In this document: piece after piece, positions 41,603 to 53,614 of the stretch
How the letters are laid out: the number at the start of each line of letters is the position of its first letter
Position numbering within the stretch: position 1 is the stretch's first letter
Source: Orthonyx spaldingii
Lineage: Eukaryota; Chordata; Aves; Passeriformes; Orthonychidae
NCBI GenBank assembly: GCA_013397795.1
Contig: VZTJ01000753.1
Span: forward strand, 1,259,410 to 1,323,409
Reading direction: 5' to 3'
Length of the DNA: 64,000 bases
Translations under genes and position numbers: made by a program
The notes under the pieces: model-generated
What the model was told of the DNA's origin: nothing
Database searches by the model: none
What the model saw: the letters and a program-made list of their open reading frames with translations, nothing else

Positions 41603-42926
41603 GAAATGAAAATATTTGTGCATAAAGTCTGTATATATGTCTTTGTATCTTCTCTCTAAGAATGAAGATTCCTTTTTCTGAAAGTATGTATTTAGATGTA
41701 AAGTATGTCATATTTCTTATGAACTAAAAATTATTATTAGACAAAAGGTATTTCAGTGGAAAATTGGAATATGCAATCATGGAAATAGACTAAAATGTCA
41801 GCAGTCATAAGACAAAATACTTGAGAACAAAAGGGCAAATTTCTTTAGCAATCCCTTAAAGTTTTCTTGATAATAATCAGATAACTACCTAACCATTAAA
41901 AGCTGTAAGAACATCTTCCTTTACAGTATTCACAAACTGAGACATTTAACAATTAGTGTCAGAGAACACCTTCCATAAACATACAATTATGTAGAAGAGT
42001 GAAAATAATCTCTCGTTTAGAAACTGAAGGAAAAGTACTTTTTGAGAGAAACTAAAACTAAGCAGCTTTCAGCAATGACTGTACAGAAAGAACCAAGAAT
42101 TCATCCATGGAAACTGTGAGCAAGGATCTCATTATCAGGACATATCACTTGTCCACATCTATTCAGTGAAGCTGAGAGATAAATAAAACTGATCATTTGT
42201 TTACTTCCTTTACTCAGAAGTCTCCTATTCTCACAAAATAAAACAAAACTCATCTTTATCTGACTCCATATTCTCTTAGGTATTAATTAAACAAATTAAG
42301 CAAACACACCATCAGACACAGCATTACTGATACTTAATGGTGTTTGTGAAAAAAAAAGTGAGGCTTATTGTTTGGTTTTGGTGCAAGACACCCTCTCTTA
42401 AGATAACAAACAGAGCTGTGACAGTGATCCTCTTGACATGCTTGGAAGAATGTCTTAAGTCTCATCAACTGAGATAACACAACTGTTTTAAGGTGACTAC
42501 ACTTGCTGCATCATACAGAGGTTATGAAGAAAAGCTAAGCCTAAAGAATTCTCTAAAGAATCTGACTTGATACTCCATGACAGGTCTATTAAAAGTTATC
42601 ATTAGTCAAAAATCAATACACCACATACTATATATAATGGATTAAAATCACAGCTGATCATCTTCAGAAATAATTACAGATGGGGAATCTTTTTCCAATA
42701 GACATATTCCTAGCAGCACTCCACAAAGAGTCTGGTTAAGATACTGAACAGCAAAAAGCTAAGAATACAAAGCTGGGAAAAAACCCCAGTAAGCCACAGC
42801 AACTAGCACACAGGCAATCTAAGTGTGGCAAGTGCAGACCAATCAAATCTTCTCAGCTCTAAAGCTGTCCTTTTGAAAGAGGCTGCTGGGTTTTGGCGAC
42901 TCTGAATTATTTTGTTAAACTCCCAC

Positions 42927-43034
42927 CTCCCCTGCTGGGAAAATACTGGTTTATCAAAACTCTGTTCAAGGCTATGGACTGACATTTGTAACACTGTCCC
43001 CATGAGGGCTTTCTCCAGCCTTTCACCGTTGTTG
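42927..43034 (-). CDS. Coding exon e8, unidentified minus-strand gene
   Basis: The 108-bp block lies inside an 89-codon minus-strand open frame (42803-43072). The acceptor is strongly pyrimidine-rich (CAGCTTCCCCTCCTTTTTATAAG) and the donor is GGGGAG|GTGGGA. The 35 whole codons include NNGERLEKALMGTVLQMSVH. The length is divisible by three, and phase is two bases in and two out, joining e9 in frame. A CR1 fragment (43093-43178) ends about 60 bp upstream of the acceptor, so the branch-point region abuts a repeat. Function unknown. Confidence 0.42.
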
Positions 43035-43092
43035 CTTATAAAAAGGAGGGGAAGCTGTGTGCTATGAAACAATTGATAAATTCATGAAGAGG

Positions 43093-43178
43093 ACATGATT
43101 CTAGGAAGACCCCCCCTGAACAGGGAGGTTGGATCAGATGACTCACTGTGGTCCCTTCCAACCTGACCCATTCTGTGC
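43093..43178 (+). mobile_element. CR1: CR1 LINE, short 3' tail
   Basis: The sequence GAACAGGGAGGTTGGATCAG, then ATGACTCACTGTGGTCCCTTCC and AACCTGACCCATTCTGTG, is the CR1 3' end in plus orientation. Only the terminal ~85 bases are present. It is antisense to exon candidate e8 and sits about 60 bp upstream of that exon's acceptor. Confidence 0.85.
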
Positions 43179-44987
43179 TCTTGGAACACACTGCCTGAAT
43201 GGCAGTGAAAGGAGTTTGGTTCCTCGTGTCACAACTTCCTCACACACCATACTGGTGGCTCAGTGTGAAGAAAACAGAGGGAAAGAATGACATACAGGGC
43301 TTCAAAGACAGTAAGAAACCATGTAAATTTTAATCTCTGACTATTAATGAAATAAACTCAGGATTGGAAAAAGGTAGATTTAGATAGGTGAAATAAAACT
43401 TTCCTAGGATAAGATCATGGACCATGTGGCAAAATGCATAGGGAGACTGCAACGATGGAGGTTTTTCAGCTTTGTAGAAAAACACCCAAGAACTGACTGT
43501 TTTATTTTGAAACTGAAGGTAAAGTGACAATACAAGGAAGCATGACTGATATATCCTCATATTGGAGGAACTGGTTTTGCTTTTGCTTTAAGGCGTCAGT
43601 TTGACTACATTCGTTATTATGGGTAATTGATGAAAAAATATGCAGGAAAATGAAATTATAATCTTAGTGTCTTGTACATTGAGCTACACGGCACGACTGA
43701 CAAGAGAACAACAAAAGAAACAAACCCCATATAAAAGCCCTAAAAGCAAGGTATGAATCTTAAGCTATATTTTAAACTCAGAAACCTTTCCATACTGGAG
43801 TTTTGTCTGCAATAAACAAACCTGAAAGGATCTTATGAGAAAGAAAAGCACCATAAATTTGGAAAAAAAAAACTGGGACAGGGAAGGCAGTGGAAGGATA
43901 ATACTGGAAATATATTCAGCTAAGAAAACCATCTTTGTCACCACATTCTAAATGGATATAAACAGGCAAAAATGATTTTGTCAAGGCTAGACAAGAAACT
44001 GTAACAGAAAATACAGAAAGATGGGAGTCTGAGCAAAAGATTAAAACTGTGTAGTAAGACAGAAAAAGAAAGGTTGTTTCTTTAGCAAGACAGCCAAATA
44101 ACACGATTTAGAAAGAAAGCGAAGTCAAAGCTGACACTCACTATTGACTGATATGACAAAGGCTGGGAGCATTCTCCACAGTGATTAAATAAGTGAGTGC
44201 CATATATATTAAAAAAATAAAATAAAATAATGACAGTCCAGATGGGATACTGAAATACTAGAGGTGAGAGTGAAGGACTGTGTGATGTGGGTATAGACAG
44301 TAGTTATGGACAATGTCTTGTTGTACAAACTGGTTTTCTTTGTCCTTTGCTATAATAATTAAACACCAATTCTGCATACTAAATTCTTTCTACTATTCCA
44401 TCTGCTGGTATATCCCTATTCTGTCTTCAGCTATATCATTATGAATATTTCTCTCAGACAACCATTTTGTTATTTCTGTTCAACCTGAACACACCAAAAT
44501 AGTATACTTTTCAGCTGGCAGATTAGAGTCTCCTCCACATGCAACTATAATTTAGTAATTAAACACTTTGGTAGTATAATTAGTGTAAATATATATAACT
44601 TGTTAAGTAAGAAATATAATAATTAAGATGCACCATTATACAATTATCCTGTAATTACACAGGCTTTCTAAAAATTTTCCTCAAAATGATGAGTGACCAT
44701 TTTAAGAGATTCCAGAGTCTTTCATAATATATGTTGTGGATTACATCCAAATAATCAGTTCATGTCACAGATTTAAATGATGAAATGTTTTTTCTCTAGA
44801 ATAAACTGTCTGCAAAAGCTAACAGTAGAAATGGCAGAGCAGTTATGAAATTAAAAATATCAACAATGATATCTGAGGAAGGAGTCTGAGCTTTATAATA
44901 AAAGTAGCTTAGATTTTCAAGACAGTTCCCAGTGTAGAGATATTGCTCTACCATACTAAAGAAAAACTAAGTTGAGTTGCAATACAC

Positions 44988-45076
44988 CTGTACAAACTGG
45001 GCCAAATGAGGCACTATCATAACTCTTTCTAAATATTCTTTGGTTAGAATTATTAGCTTTCTAAAGACAAACACTA
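44988..45076 (-). CDS. Coding exon e7, unidentified minus-strand gene
   Basis: The acceptor is excellent (TTTGTTTGTTTATTTTGTTCCAG) and the donor is TACAG|GTGTAT. The 89-bp block has one open frame. Two bases complete the codon from e6, then 29 codons follow, including TKEYLERVMIVPHLAQFVQ, which reads like an alpha-helical repeat protein. It ends on a codon boundary. The next recognised block, e8, expects two leading bases, so a small exon is missing or one call is wrong; 44142-44173 is a possible linker. Function unknown. Confidence 0.38.
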
Positions 45077-46283
45077 CTGGAACAAAATAAACAAACAAAG
45101 CAAAAGTACATCTGTTTAAAGATTCTTGGATTGGTATGATGGCTATCACATTTCAAAACCCTGAGCAATTTTTATTTTTTTTTAACAGTATGACCATCAA
45201 GCAGGGAACAGTTGAAAAAAACTGAGGGAGTTGCTACAAACTTGACAGTGTTTAAGTGTGCATCTTGTACCACCAAGAACAGATGAAATAGACTTCTGCT
45301 TCCACTGCAACTTTTGTTACACAGTAGATTTCTGTGAACAAAATTATGAATTCATAAGGTTTTTTTGTACTAATTCTTTACACAGTAAAGACCTGCTGTG
45401 TAAAAAGCCAGGTAACTGCAGCTGTAGGAGAGAGAAAAACATCATTCTAGTACAACAGGTGATAAACACATTACTATAACCACCAGTATTGGGCTGACTC
45501 AGAATACTGACACTTTACACATAGGTTTTCAAATCCATCACTGCAGTATCTCAACTCCACTGTGATAACAAGACAACTTCACCACAAACTAAATACACTC
45601 AGTGATTCAATTAATAAACAGTACTACAGTTCAGTGCTCTGATGACAAATTAATTACAGTATTTTAGAGGTGCTTTCTCTGTTTGTAGGCTTTTGAGGTT
45701 TTTTGTTTCACTTTTTTAAAAGAGGAAACCTAGCCAGATAACAAAAAGGCGAAAGGTTATCAAAGCACTAGCTGTAGGAAAGTTTGCAACTCCTTTAAAG
45801 GCATTAATCCAGACTACTTTTATTTCTCAAATTTGATATGACGTATGCTCAAAGTTTAGTTGGAAAAGAACTTGGGAATTTCTTCCTACCACAAGTTTTC
45901 ACACCTCGATGATCATAGGCCAAATCTTCTGCAGCTACACGGACCCTTCCCAATTCTTGACTTAGTGTGCAAAACTGCAATATTTATAAAAACGTATTTC
46001 TTTTACCAAAAGATAAATTCAGTACAAATTTATGTATATAAACGTACAAACAGTCCTATGTGCAGATGCACACATTATAACAGAGTGATTGGAAATAACG
46101 CCTGAAGTACTTCAAGAAGGGAAATCTAAGAGTTCAAGTAACAGTTTACACCCTTGCTTGCTTTGGTTCTTGCCCACAAATCCTGCTTTCCATTCTGCTC
46201 GACAACACACCAGAGAGAGAACCTGCCTACAATCCTGACTCAAATGTTTAAGCTCAGCAGGAAAAACTGGGTTTCAGGCATAC

Positions 46284-46332
46284 CTGTACACTTGCTAATT
46301 CTGTGCATTTCTCTGTGTGATTTCTTTTTGAC
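46284..46332 (-). CDS. Coding exon e6, unidentified minus-strand gene
   Basis: A 49-bp block has acceptor TTTCAATGCCAG and donor TACAG|GTATGC. Two frames are open. The one that agrees with e5 (starting on a codon) and with e7 (leaving one base) reads VKKKSHREMHRISKCT, which is strongly basic. The other reads SKRNHTEKCTELASVQ and would not fit e7. The block is short and ambiguous, so the call depends on phase agreement with its neighbours. Confidence 0.3.
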
Positions 46333-47447
46333 CTGGCATTGAAACACCCAATGATCAACACATGCACCGAATATGACACTACAGAACAGAAAAAAATTAT
46401 TTTTTAAAAAAAATTAAATCTCTTTTTCTGTAGCAAGCAGAAGCCAGCAAAATATTTACTGAAGTGTAGCTCATAGGTGTTGACATCTTTTGCCTTGATA
46501 TCCTCTTGGTAAATGAGTCTGTCCTTAGCCAAAAGAAAAATAAACTCATCTTTTCGAGACACACTGTTCACAAAAACTCCCCATACTTCATCTTCTAACT
46601 AGCACAATTAAGATTTATTAGGTATAGAAAACAAAGAAGACATTAAGAAAAAAAAAATAGGGAATTAAGAGGACTACCCTTCTGCAAATATAAGTTATTT
46701 TTAATCTCAGTTCTTCCGTTTGGATGGACACAGACTTTAAGAAGCACAGATATATGGACAAAGATCTCAACAATTTTAAAAAGGTGACTATTAGACAACA
46801 ATAATAAGTATTACTTTACTATTAGTATTTATATCACTTCACAGTTCCCAGTTATTGTCAAGTTTTAATATCAGCCGTATCAGTTCCTACAAGAAAGAAA
46901 AACAAAAGCACTTGACTTCCCTTCTGACTTTCCATTTATTTATATTTTGTGACCTGTCTCCAAATTCTTGCCGTTCTACTTTACTGTCCTTCCTTTGTTT
47001 TTCCCACACCAGTCCCTTACTGTCTTTCCCCCTCCTTTAATTTATGCTCTCCCATCCAAAAAAGCAGCAGAAAAAACCCACACCCATTATAAACACAACA
47101 CTGTTTCAGCCACAAGGTATCAGTATTTGGAGTTAACAGTTTTGCTTCCTGCTTCTCCTGGGTATTTAAAACTGCAAGGTTCCTTGGGTCTAGGACTGTT
47201 TTAGTTTTCTATTTCTGTATTGCCCAGCCCAATGTGAACCTGAAGTTTTGGGGTCTCGTGACGCTTATGATCATCCGAAATCAGCTTATTTGCTAAAAAT
47301 TCCAAATTTAATTGACAATTTGTAGATAAAATACACACAAGAAATATTCTTAGTACTGTTAAAAATCAAAAGCACAAAACAATCCTGACACCATGCTAGA
47401 CACTGATGAATTCAGCTTACACAAAACTGAATAGTACTCTAAAATAC

Positions 47448-47610
47448 CTGCCTTGGGAGCCTGTGTATGGGGTTGCATCCATGTCCAACAGAGGATTTCA
47501 GCTGGACAATGATGAAAAGTCCATATGTTACAGTGCCACCATAAATTATGTTAGAACGTATGGTCAGGCCACAGAGGGGCTCCAAAAATAGGTTAGAAAC
47601 AGCTCTCTGA
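47448..47610 (-). CDS. Coding exon e5, unidentified minus-strand gene
   Basis: At 163 bp this is the longest block. The acceptor is TTTAGGCAATTTGTTTTCAG and the donor is AGGCAG|GTATTT. The single open frame gives 54 codons after one completing base. The middle is hydrophobic (GGTVTYGLFIIVQLKSS), which could be a membrane-associated or buried segment. It ends on a codon boundary and joins e6 in frame. An alternative downstream block at 46839-46886 would also join in frame but ends at once in a stop codon. A plus-strand open frame overlaps the same DNA, so strand assignment rests on the splice sites. Confidence 0.45.
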
Positions 47611-50600
47611 CTGAAAACAAATTGCCTAAATGCCAATATAAGAAAACAGTGTTCTTGACATATATTTTCATGTGGCTACCGCTGTTTTGAGCTAAGTCTA
47701 TAGAGATGGAATACAATATGCCATTACTTCAAATTTGGAAGTTGTTATTCCATCAAGACACTAAAATGCAGAGAAATCTCCATGGGTCTAATGCCTTCAG
47801 GCTTCAAGATTTATTATGAAATAAAGAAAAAATGAATGATAGTATGTCAGTTGGCCTGGACATCAGTTACTGAACCTGCATTATAGACTTTTAATCATCA
47901 CAGACATTAACATGTTTGTGAAATAACCACTATCATGCAGCTGGTGCTGTATAAAATGTAACACTTCTGAAATATAAACAAAAAACATATAAGCTTGAAT
48001 AACACGTTCCCATCGCACTTAATACTTTCAAAATTAAAGAACACCTTACTCTACATATCTATAATGCATCACTTCACAACTCTGAATCTTTTAAAGCCAG
48101 GATTAAGCTTTGTAAGAACTACCCTGAATGCAAAATAAGGCAGCTTTACAGAACAAACTGCTGTTAAGCAGCTTGCAATCTAGACACTATAAAATTCTAA
48201 CCTCTAGTAAAACCACCTTCATTTTAAAATTATGACATCTGATGTTTTTTTCTTGCAACTAAGTATCTTAAAACAGAAGTACAAAACAAATTTACAAAGT
48301 ACAATTATAATGACTTCATAAATTAATATTCAATAAACTCAATTGTCTTCTGTTGAAGACGTGTTATACCTCTAAGGCAGGGCGAATCAATCTGGGATTC
48401 GCTGATTAACATGTTATGTTGATTAATCCTATGATCTGATTGAAAAGTCTAAAGATCAAATGAATATTAGATAAGCTGCCATGTTAAACTAAGCAGTATT
48501 CAGTTTTCACATTTTATTTCTTGTGTACAACATTTTTTGGAATAATCCTTCATGCTTGTCTGATAAATTCATTTGAAAGCTACACGTGTGATGTAAACCC
48601 AGCAGAGTAGTACTTAGCAGAGGAAAGTATCAAGTTAAGATGCATTAAGACAATTAGGATTTATAGTAATTACAAGAAACTTGCCAGAGGCTAAGCAACC
48701 CTGCTACTTCTGTACCAGAATTTAAGATGATTTTGCATTTCTGCCAGTTCCTGTGTTCTATTTTGAAATTTTCAGGTACTCTAAAGCATGTGACTGGGAA
48801 AACACAGACAAAAAAGTCCATTGTGCATGTATTTCTAAATCTTTTTGCATTACCACCTTAAAGTTTTCAGTAACTTGGCACTGACTGGTCTCACTTGACT
48901 TCCTCAATCAAAGAGATAAAAAGCTCTGCTAATGTAAAGATCCCTTCTTAGGATCACCTTCAGCTAACGTAAAACAAAAGCTTGAAATAAATGAAAAATT
49001 TAGTTATTTTAATTACCATTGCTGTACCAAACAGCACAAAGCCATATTGTCCCACAGCATGAAGTGATCAGATATCTGCCCAAAATGATGGACAGCTCTG
49101 GCCCAGTGAACAGGCAAAAAAATCCCATTTACTCTCTGCCAGATGGGACCTACTGGACGCTTCAGCGCAAACAAGTCATCCTTCTTCAGACCTTCTTGTC
49201 CGACTCTTGAGCTAGCTCCAGCTGATAATGATGGATATCAAGGCTACAGTAAAGTAGGTGACAACAGCAGCCTTGTTATAACTGCCAGTCTTTCAGTCTT
49301 GTCATTATTACACATTGAAGATTTATTTGAGTTTATTGTTGTGCACCGGGTCTAGCCATTTACAATTCATCACTTACTACAGAAGGTTCAAGATAGTGGC
49401 CATAGCTATAATTGCCACCTCCACCTGCTTCTGGAAATTATGAGGTCACAAGCGAGGGCAGCCTCACATCCTCAGAGCTCTGCAAGTCCCCACGAGCACC
49501 TGCAGAGAATACCACCAATGCTACTCCTGGTATATTAGGAACTATCCTGGATGTTTTGAAACATCAGACTTAGTCTGTGGTTGCAGAATACACAGGCCCC
49601 AGAGCATCTTTGAAGTTCTAATTCTTTAACACCATAGCAAAACTTTACACCTGCTTCAGAATTCAGTGAGTCAGTGATGCAACTCTTCTGTATTTGTAAA
49701 CTAATATTTACTTAAGCATCTGTAAAATAATTTTATCTTAAGTACAGTGGGAGTGTATCTTTCAGACAGGATACAAAAGAACACGATGAGCAATGTGCTA
49801 ATGTTAAGCAAATAAAAAATAAGTGGCTTAAAAAATAATGTCATGCAAGGAATCATGTACTTTTACCACAGGTTTCTTATTATATAAATATTTTAAGAGG
49901 GGGAACTGGTTCCTCACTGCTGATGTTTTCTTCAGTATTGGTAAATATTCAAGTAGACAAATGCTGCCTAAAATATTTCCTAGTTTTATAGTAATACTCT
50001 CAATACTCCTTTTCCATTATTAAAACAATTAACCTTTATCTAAAGTGAAAATCTTGTGAAGCATGGATTTTTTTCCTATTAGCAATCATGGATATGTTAT
50101 TAAGAGAAGTTGACAATTTTTCTTATGTCTATAGTATTTTAAACCCCCTAGAACTCAATATATGAAAATCAAGAGTAATACTTCTGCTGTTCATTACAGG
50201 CAGTCCTTTAAGGTAGAAGGGCAAAATTTAAGCTTTTAGTCAAGTGGCTTGATGAAGGAAAAAACCAAAAACTCTTTTCAGGCTTAAATTGGGCTGAAGG
50301 TCATCAGTAAAGCGAGCTAACCAGAACCTCACAGTAAGTACTACATAAATACAGTAGAAATGTTTCTACCTAGAAGTCACTCAAAAGGTGCAACTTACAA
50401 AAAAAAAATAAAATATCATTCTGACTTGGTAAAAGGTTATATAGGTTGCCTAAACCTAATAAAAACCTAACTTTTCTGGTATTGTTAGATCAGCAGTATG
50501 CTTCAGTTCCTATGATAGTTATACCGCATGAGGGAGAACTGTGCTATATTTATGAAGAATTTAATAAGTATAAATTTACTATACACTCAAATTTATAAAA

Positions 50601-52002
50601 CTATCACATGAACATTGAGGTTATTAAAAAAATAGTTCAGGATTCAAGTCAGTCATTAAAAAGGTATTTTCCGACAAAGTCTCATACAGAAGTGCAAACA
50701 TACACGAAATGATTAAATTATTCAGAACTCAACATGACCCAGCATTATTAAAATATCATTGATGGATTTGCACATTTCACTTTCAAGTAACTCCTTTCAT
50801 CCAGGAGAAGCTCTCTGATTTTTTTTTTCCTCCCTTCCCCTGATGTCAGACAAGCAAGAGACAGAATTGTCTTGGAGTAATTTCTTTTTTTAAGCAATGT
50901 CATTTAATTTCCAAATGCAGAACGATCTAATAAAGTAAAATGATTTAAGGTTTCAGTCATGAGGTTTCCAATAACAAAGGGGATCTTTCCTACCCTACAA
51001 GATACAAATAGTCTGGAAAAGAGTGTCAGTATAACAAAACACTGAGGCACCTTTCAGGTTTTCATCTCAAAGCAAAGTTTTATTCTCTTAATGCCTAGTA
51101 TACAGTAATATAAAAGCAATATAAAGTATTTATATTAGATAGTTTTGCATAATTATGTCACTTGTTTTAAAGCCAAGTCACGGCTGAATTTCATGTCCAA
51201 TGAAGAAGTATATCTACTTAAAATATAAACCCACATATTTAAGTTTAATAAAAGATCTGAGAATCCGGATGAAGTATAGGGCCTTAGCAAATAAGAGTCC
51301 CACATTATTAAGCTTCAATCAGCTAGAAGGTATGATGCTTTATTTTTGAGATGTATTTAACGCAACACAAACTGAGCCTATCTTCACATTTTACAAATGG
51401 AAATATTTTCCTGTTTTAAATTTGTTATTAAATACTATTTAGACTACAATCAAACCCCTGGTAGGAGTCTGACTACTCTGAAATACAAGACAGTCATTAC
51501 AAGGATATCAAACTTTCCAGGTCCCACTTCAGTACAAGTTGTATGTGCAAGGGGAAACTGGAACCAATACAGTAAGACAATTTAATCTATTTTTCAGATA
51601 TGTCATATATATTTTATGAACAGTACTCCCCAAAAACGCAAGAAGTTTGTGCAGGGTTGCAAAAATAGTTTATTTTTCAGCATTCGTGCCAGATTTTGGA
51701 AGTTCTCTTTTTCCAAGCATGGTCTTAAGGCTCATTTCACATATTGCTTCTGTAGCTCAGCACTGTTGGCCAAGAACGTGGAAATCCATGCTGGCTCCTT
51801 TACATTTGTGGAATGCAAAATGAACCATTTCTATTTTAGTTCTTGTAAATGTAGCTAGAGTCAAAAAACTTTAAGATCTTGGAAAAAGACTGCGCTACAC
51901 CTATAGATAAAGCAGAGACTAAACAGACCACGAAAAAACATCAAGGCAAATGACATTACGCTTTAGTTCTGCATTGACAAAGTCAAGTGGCCCCTTGATC
52001 AT
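47611..52002. other. Unassigned sequence, presumed intron between e4 and e5
   Basis: Several weak minus-strand exon-like blocks (for example near 48.1, 48.4 and 48.9 kb) do not agree in phase with e4 and e5, which already join each other directly. No repeat family was recognised outside the CR1. Confidence 0.5.
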
Positions 52003-52848
52003 CATGAAGCTTGACCAATCTGATTGCTTTCTACAATGAGAACTACCTGGATAGATGCGGGGAGAGCAGGGTCTACCTTGACCTCAAGGCTTTTGACATT
52101 GTCTCTCATATCATCCTTCTCATCCTGCACATGGGGAGGAATAATCCCAGGCACCAGTACAGGTTGGGGGCTGACCTGCTGGAAATTGGCCCTGCAGAGA
52201 AGGACCTGGGGGTCCTGGTGGACAACAAGCTGTTCCTGAGCCAGTAGTGCCCATCTCCAAGAAGGTCAATGGCGTCCTGGAGTGCATCAGAAAGAACATC
52301 ACCAGAAGGAGGTGATCTTGACCCTCTACTCAGCCCTGGTGAGGCCTGGAATGCTGTATCCAGTTCTGGGCTCCTTGGTACAAGACAAACATGGAGTGAG
52401 TGCAGTGGAGGGCTATGAAGATGATTAAGGGACTGGAGCATCTCTCTTACAAGAAAAGGCTGAGGGAGCTGGGCCTGTTCAGCTTTAGGAAGAGACGACT
52501 GAGAGGAGACCTCATCAATGTCTTTCAGTATCTGAAGTGAGGGTGCCAAGAGGATGGAACCAGGCTCTTGTTGATGGTTCCAAGCAGTAGGACAAGAGGC
52601 AATGGGCAGAAACTGATGCACAGGAAGTTCCATTTGAATATGAGTAAGAACTTCTTTACAGTGAGTGACTGAGCACTGGAACAGGTTGTCCTGAGAGGTT
52701 GTGGAGTCTCTGCCACTGGAAGTATTCAAGAGGTATCTGAACACAATCCTGTGCCATGTGCTCTGGGATGATCCTGCTTAAACAGGGAGGTTGAACCAGA
52801 TGACCCACGAGGGTCTCTTCCAATCTGACCCACTCTGTGATTTTGTGT
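52003..52848 (+). mobile_element. CR1: CR1 LINE with internally deleted reverse transcriptase
   Basis: This is the largest CR1 copy. It opens inside the reverse transcriptase with an open frame to 52247. The first part (LIAFYNENYLDRCGESRVYL then DLKAFDIVSH) matches the RT block that carries the first catalytic aspartate (normally VYLDFSKAFDTVSH). It then jumps directly to the C-terminal part (MGRNNPRHQY, AEKDLGVLVDNKL), so the palm blocks with the catalytic FADD-type motif are missing. The 3' untranslated region follows, ending with GGGAGGTTGAACCAGATGACC and TTCCAATCTGACCCACTCTGTG. The element is inactive. A 212-codon minus-strand open frame (52106-52744) is just its antisense shadow. Confidence 0.95.
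52011..52247 (+). pseudogene. CR1 reverse transcriptase remnant
   Basis: A 78-codon open frame inside the CR1 element. Residues near the N-terminus keep YLDLKAFDIVSH, one residue shorter than the family motif, and the C-terminal part keeps the thumb-side sequence EKDLGVLVDNKLFLSQ, after which a TAG stops the frame. Between them, at about 52110-52123, most of the palm domain is deleted, so no polymerase activity is possible. A relic, not a host gene. Confidence 0.85.
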
Positions 52849-53519
52849 CAAGACAGGTAATGGTGCTGCTATTTGACTCAGTATTGTTGGGCTTCTTTGG
52901 GCATAAGGAAAAGATATTTGTTAAATCTGAAATTTATTAACGAAAATTATTCATCAGCATTTCCAATAAACAAGAAAATACAACAGAAAAGTTTAAGAAA
53001 ACTTAATGTATTTGGGATTATGAAGTGCCATTTCATTCATGATGATCAAGAAGCATGGAAAAGGGACTAGCACACATTTCTCTGCTTTAAATAAAGGGAT
53101 GGTAAGTAAATAGATGTCAAGAATCTTGAAGGAAGAATTCATTAATACTGAAAAATATAAATAAAATGGTGACAGAAATGCAATGCCACAAATTACTAAA
53201 ATAGCTTTAAAAAGTTTTTTTTAATGCCTTAATTTGACATGTGATAAAAATCATCACTTAAAAAAGATAACATTATTTGCAAATTGAGCAAGAGGACCTG
53301 ATGATAGCTATATATAATCAGTTGTCACCTTGCAGCTCAATTAGCCCTCATGTAAAAATGAGGCATGTAAGGAGAAATGAGGTTTTGACATTATCTCTGC
53401 CAGCAAGATAATTACACAGCCTTCATTTAACAGTAGGGCAACACTACTGTAGCAACAAATTAACTCAGCTCCATTTGCAATTCATGGTGTGTTTTCTCAT
53501 TTAATACCATTTGTCTTAC

Positions 53520-53614
53520 CCCAAGTGAATGTTTCCATTAGTTTTCTCCAGCATAGCAAAACAGTCTTTGACTTCATACATTACATCACCAACTACTTTA
53601 GTTCCAGTAACTTT
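53520..53614 (-). CDS. Coding exon e4, unidentified minus-strand gene
   Basis: A 95-bp block has acceptor TTATACAGCTTTCAG and donor TTGGG|GTAAGA. One frame is open and reads 31 codons plus two bases. Residues include TKVVGDVMYEVKDCFAMLEK, with balanced charge and hydrophobicity unlike the Lys/Asn/Ile-rich translation typical of the flanks. It joins e5 in frame (GG+T gives Gly). This is among the more convincing isolated blocks. No domain is recognised. Confidence 0.48.

Larger units (their letters stand above)
28954..42926. other. Long unassigned stretch, presumed large intron
   Basis: About 14 kb with no minus-strand exon accepted. Holds the (TA)n at 31.13 kb, a GC-moderate block at 31.69-32.25 kb open on both strands, exon candidate p5, and a splice-flanked plus-strand frame around 33367-33466 that fits no neighbour. 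A hydrophobic minus-strand frame at 38985-39272 has no splice sites. Confidence 0.5.

Noticed and set aside
45258..45479. Cys-rich 73-codon plus-strand open frame resembling a zinc-binding peptide
   Set aside because: Cysteine spacing fits no known finger, and no promoter or splice context is visible.
52106..52744. 212-codon minus-strand open frame, the longest in the window
   Set aside because: It is the antisense of the CR1 element; the sense strand carries the recognisable reverse transcriptase remnant and CR1 3' region.
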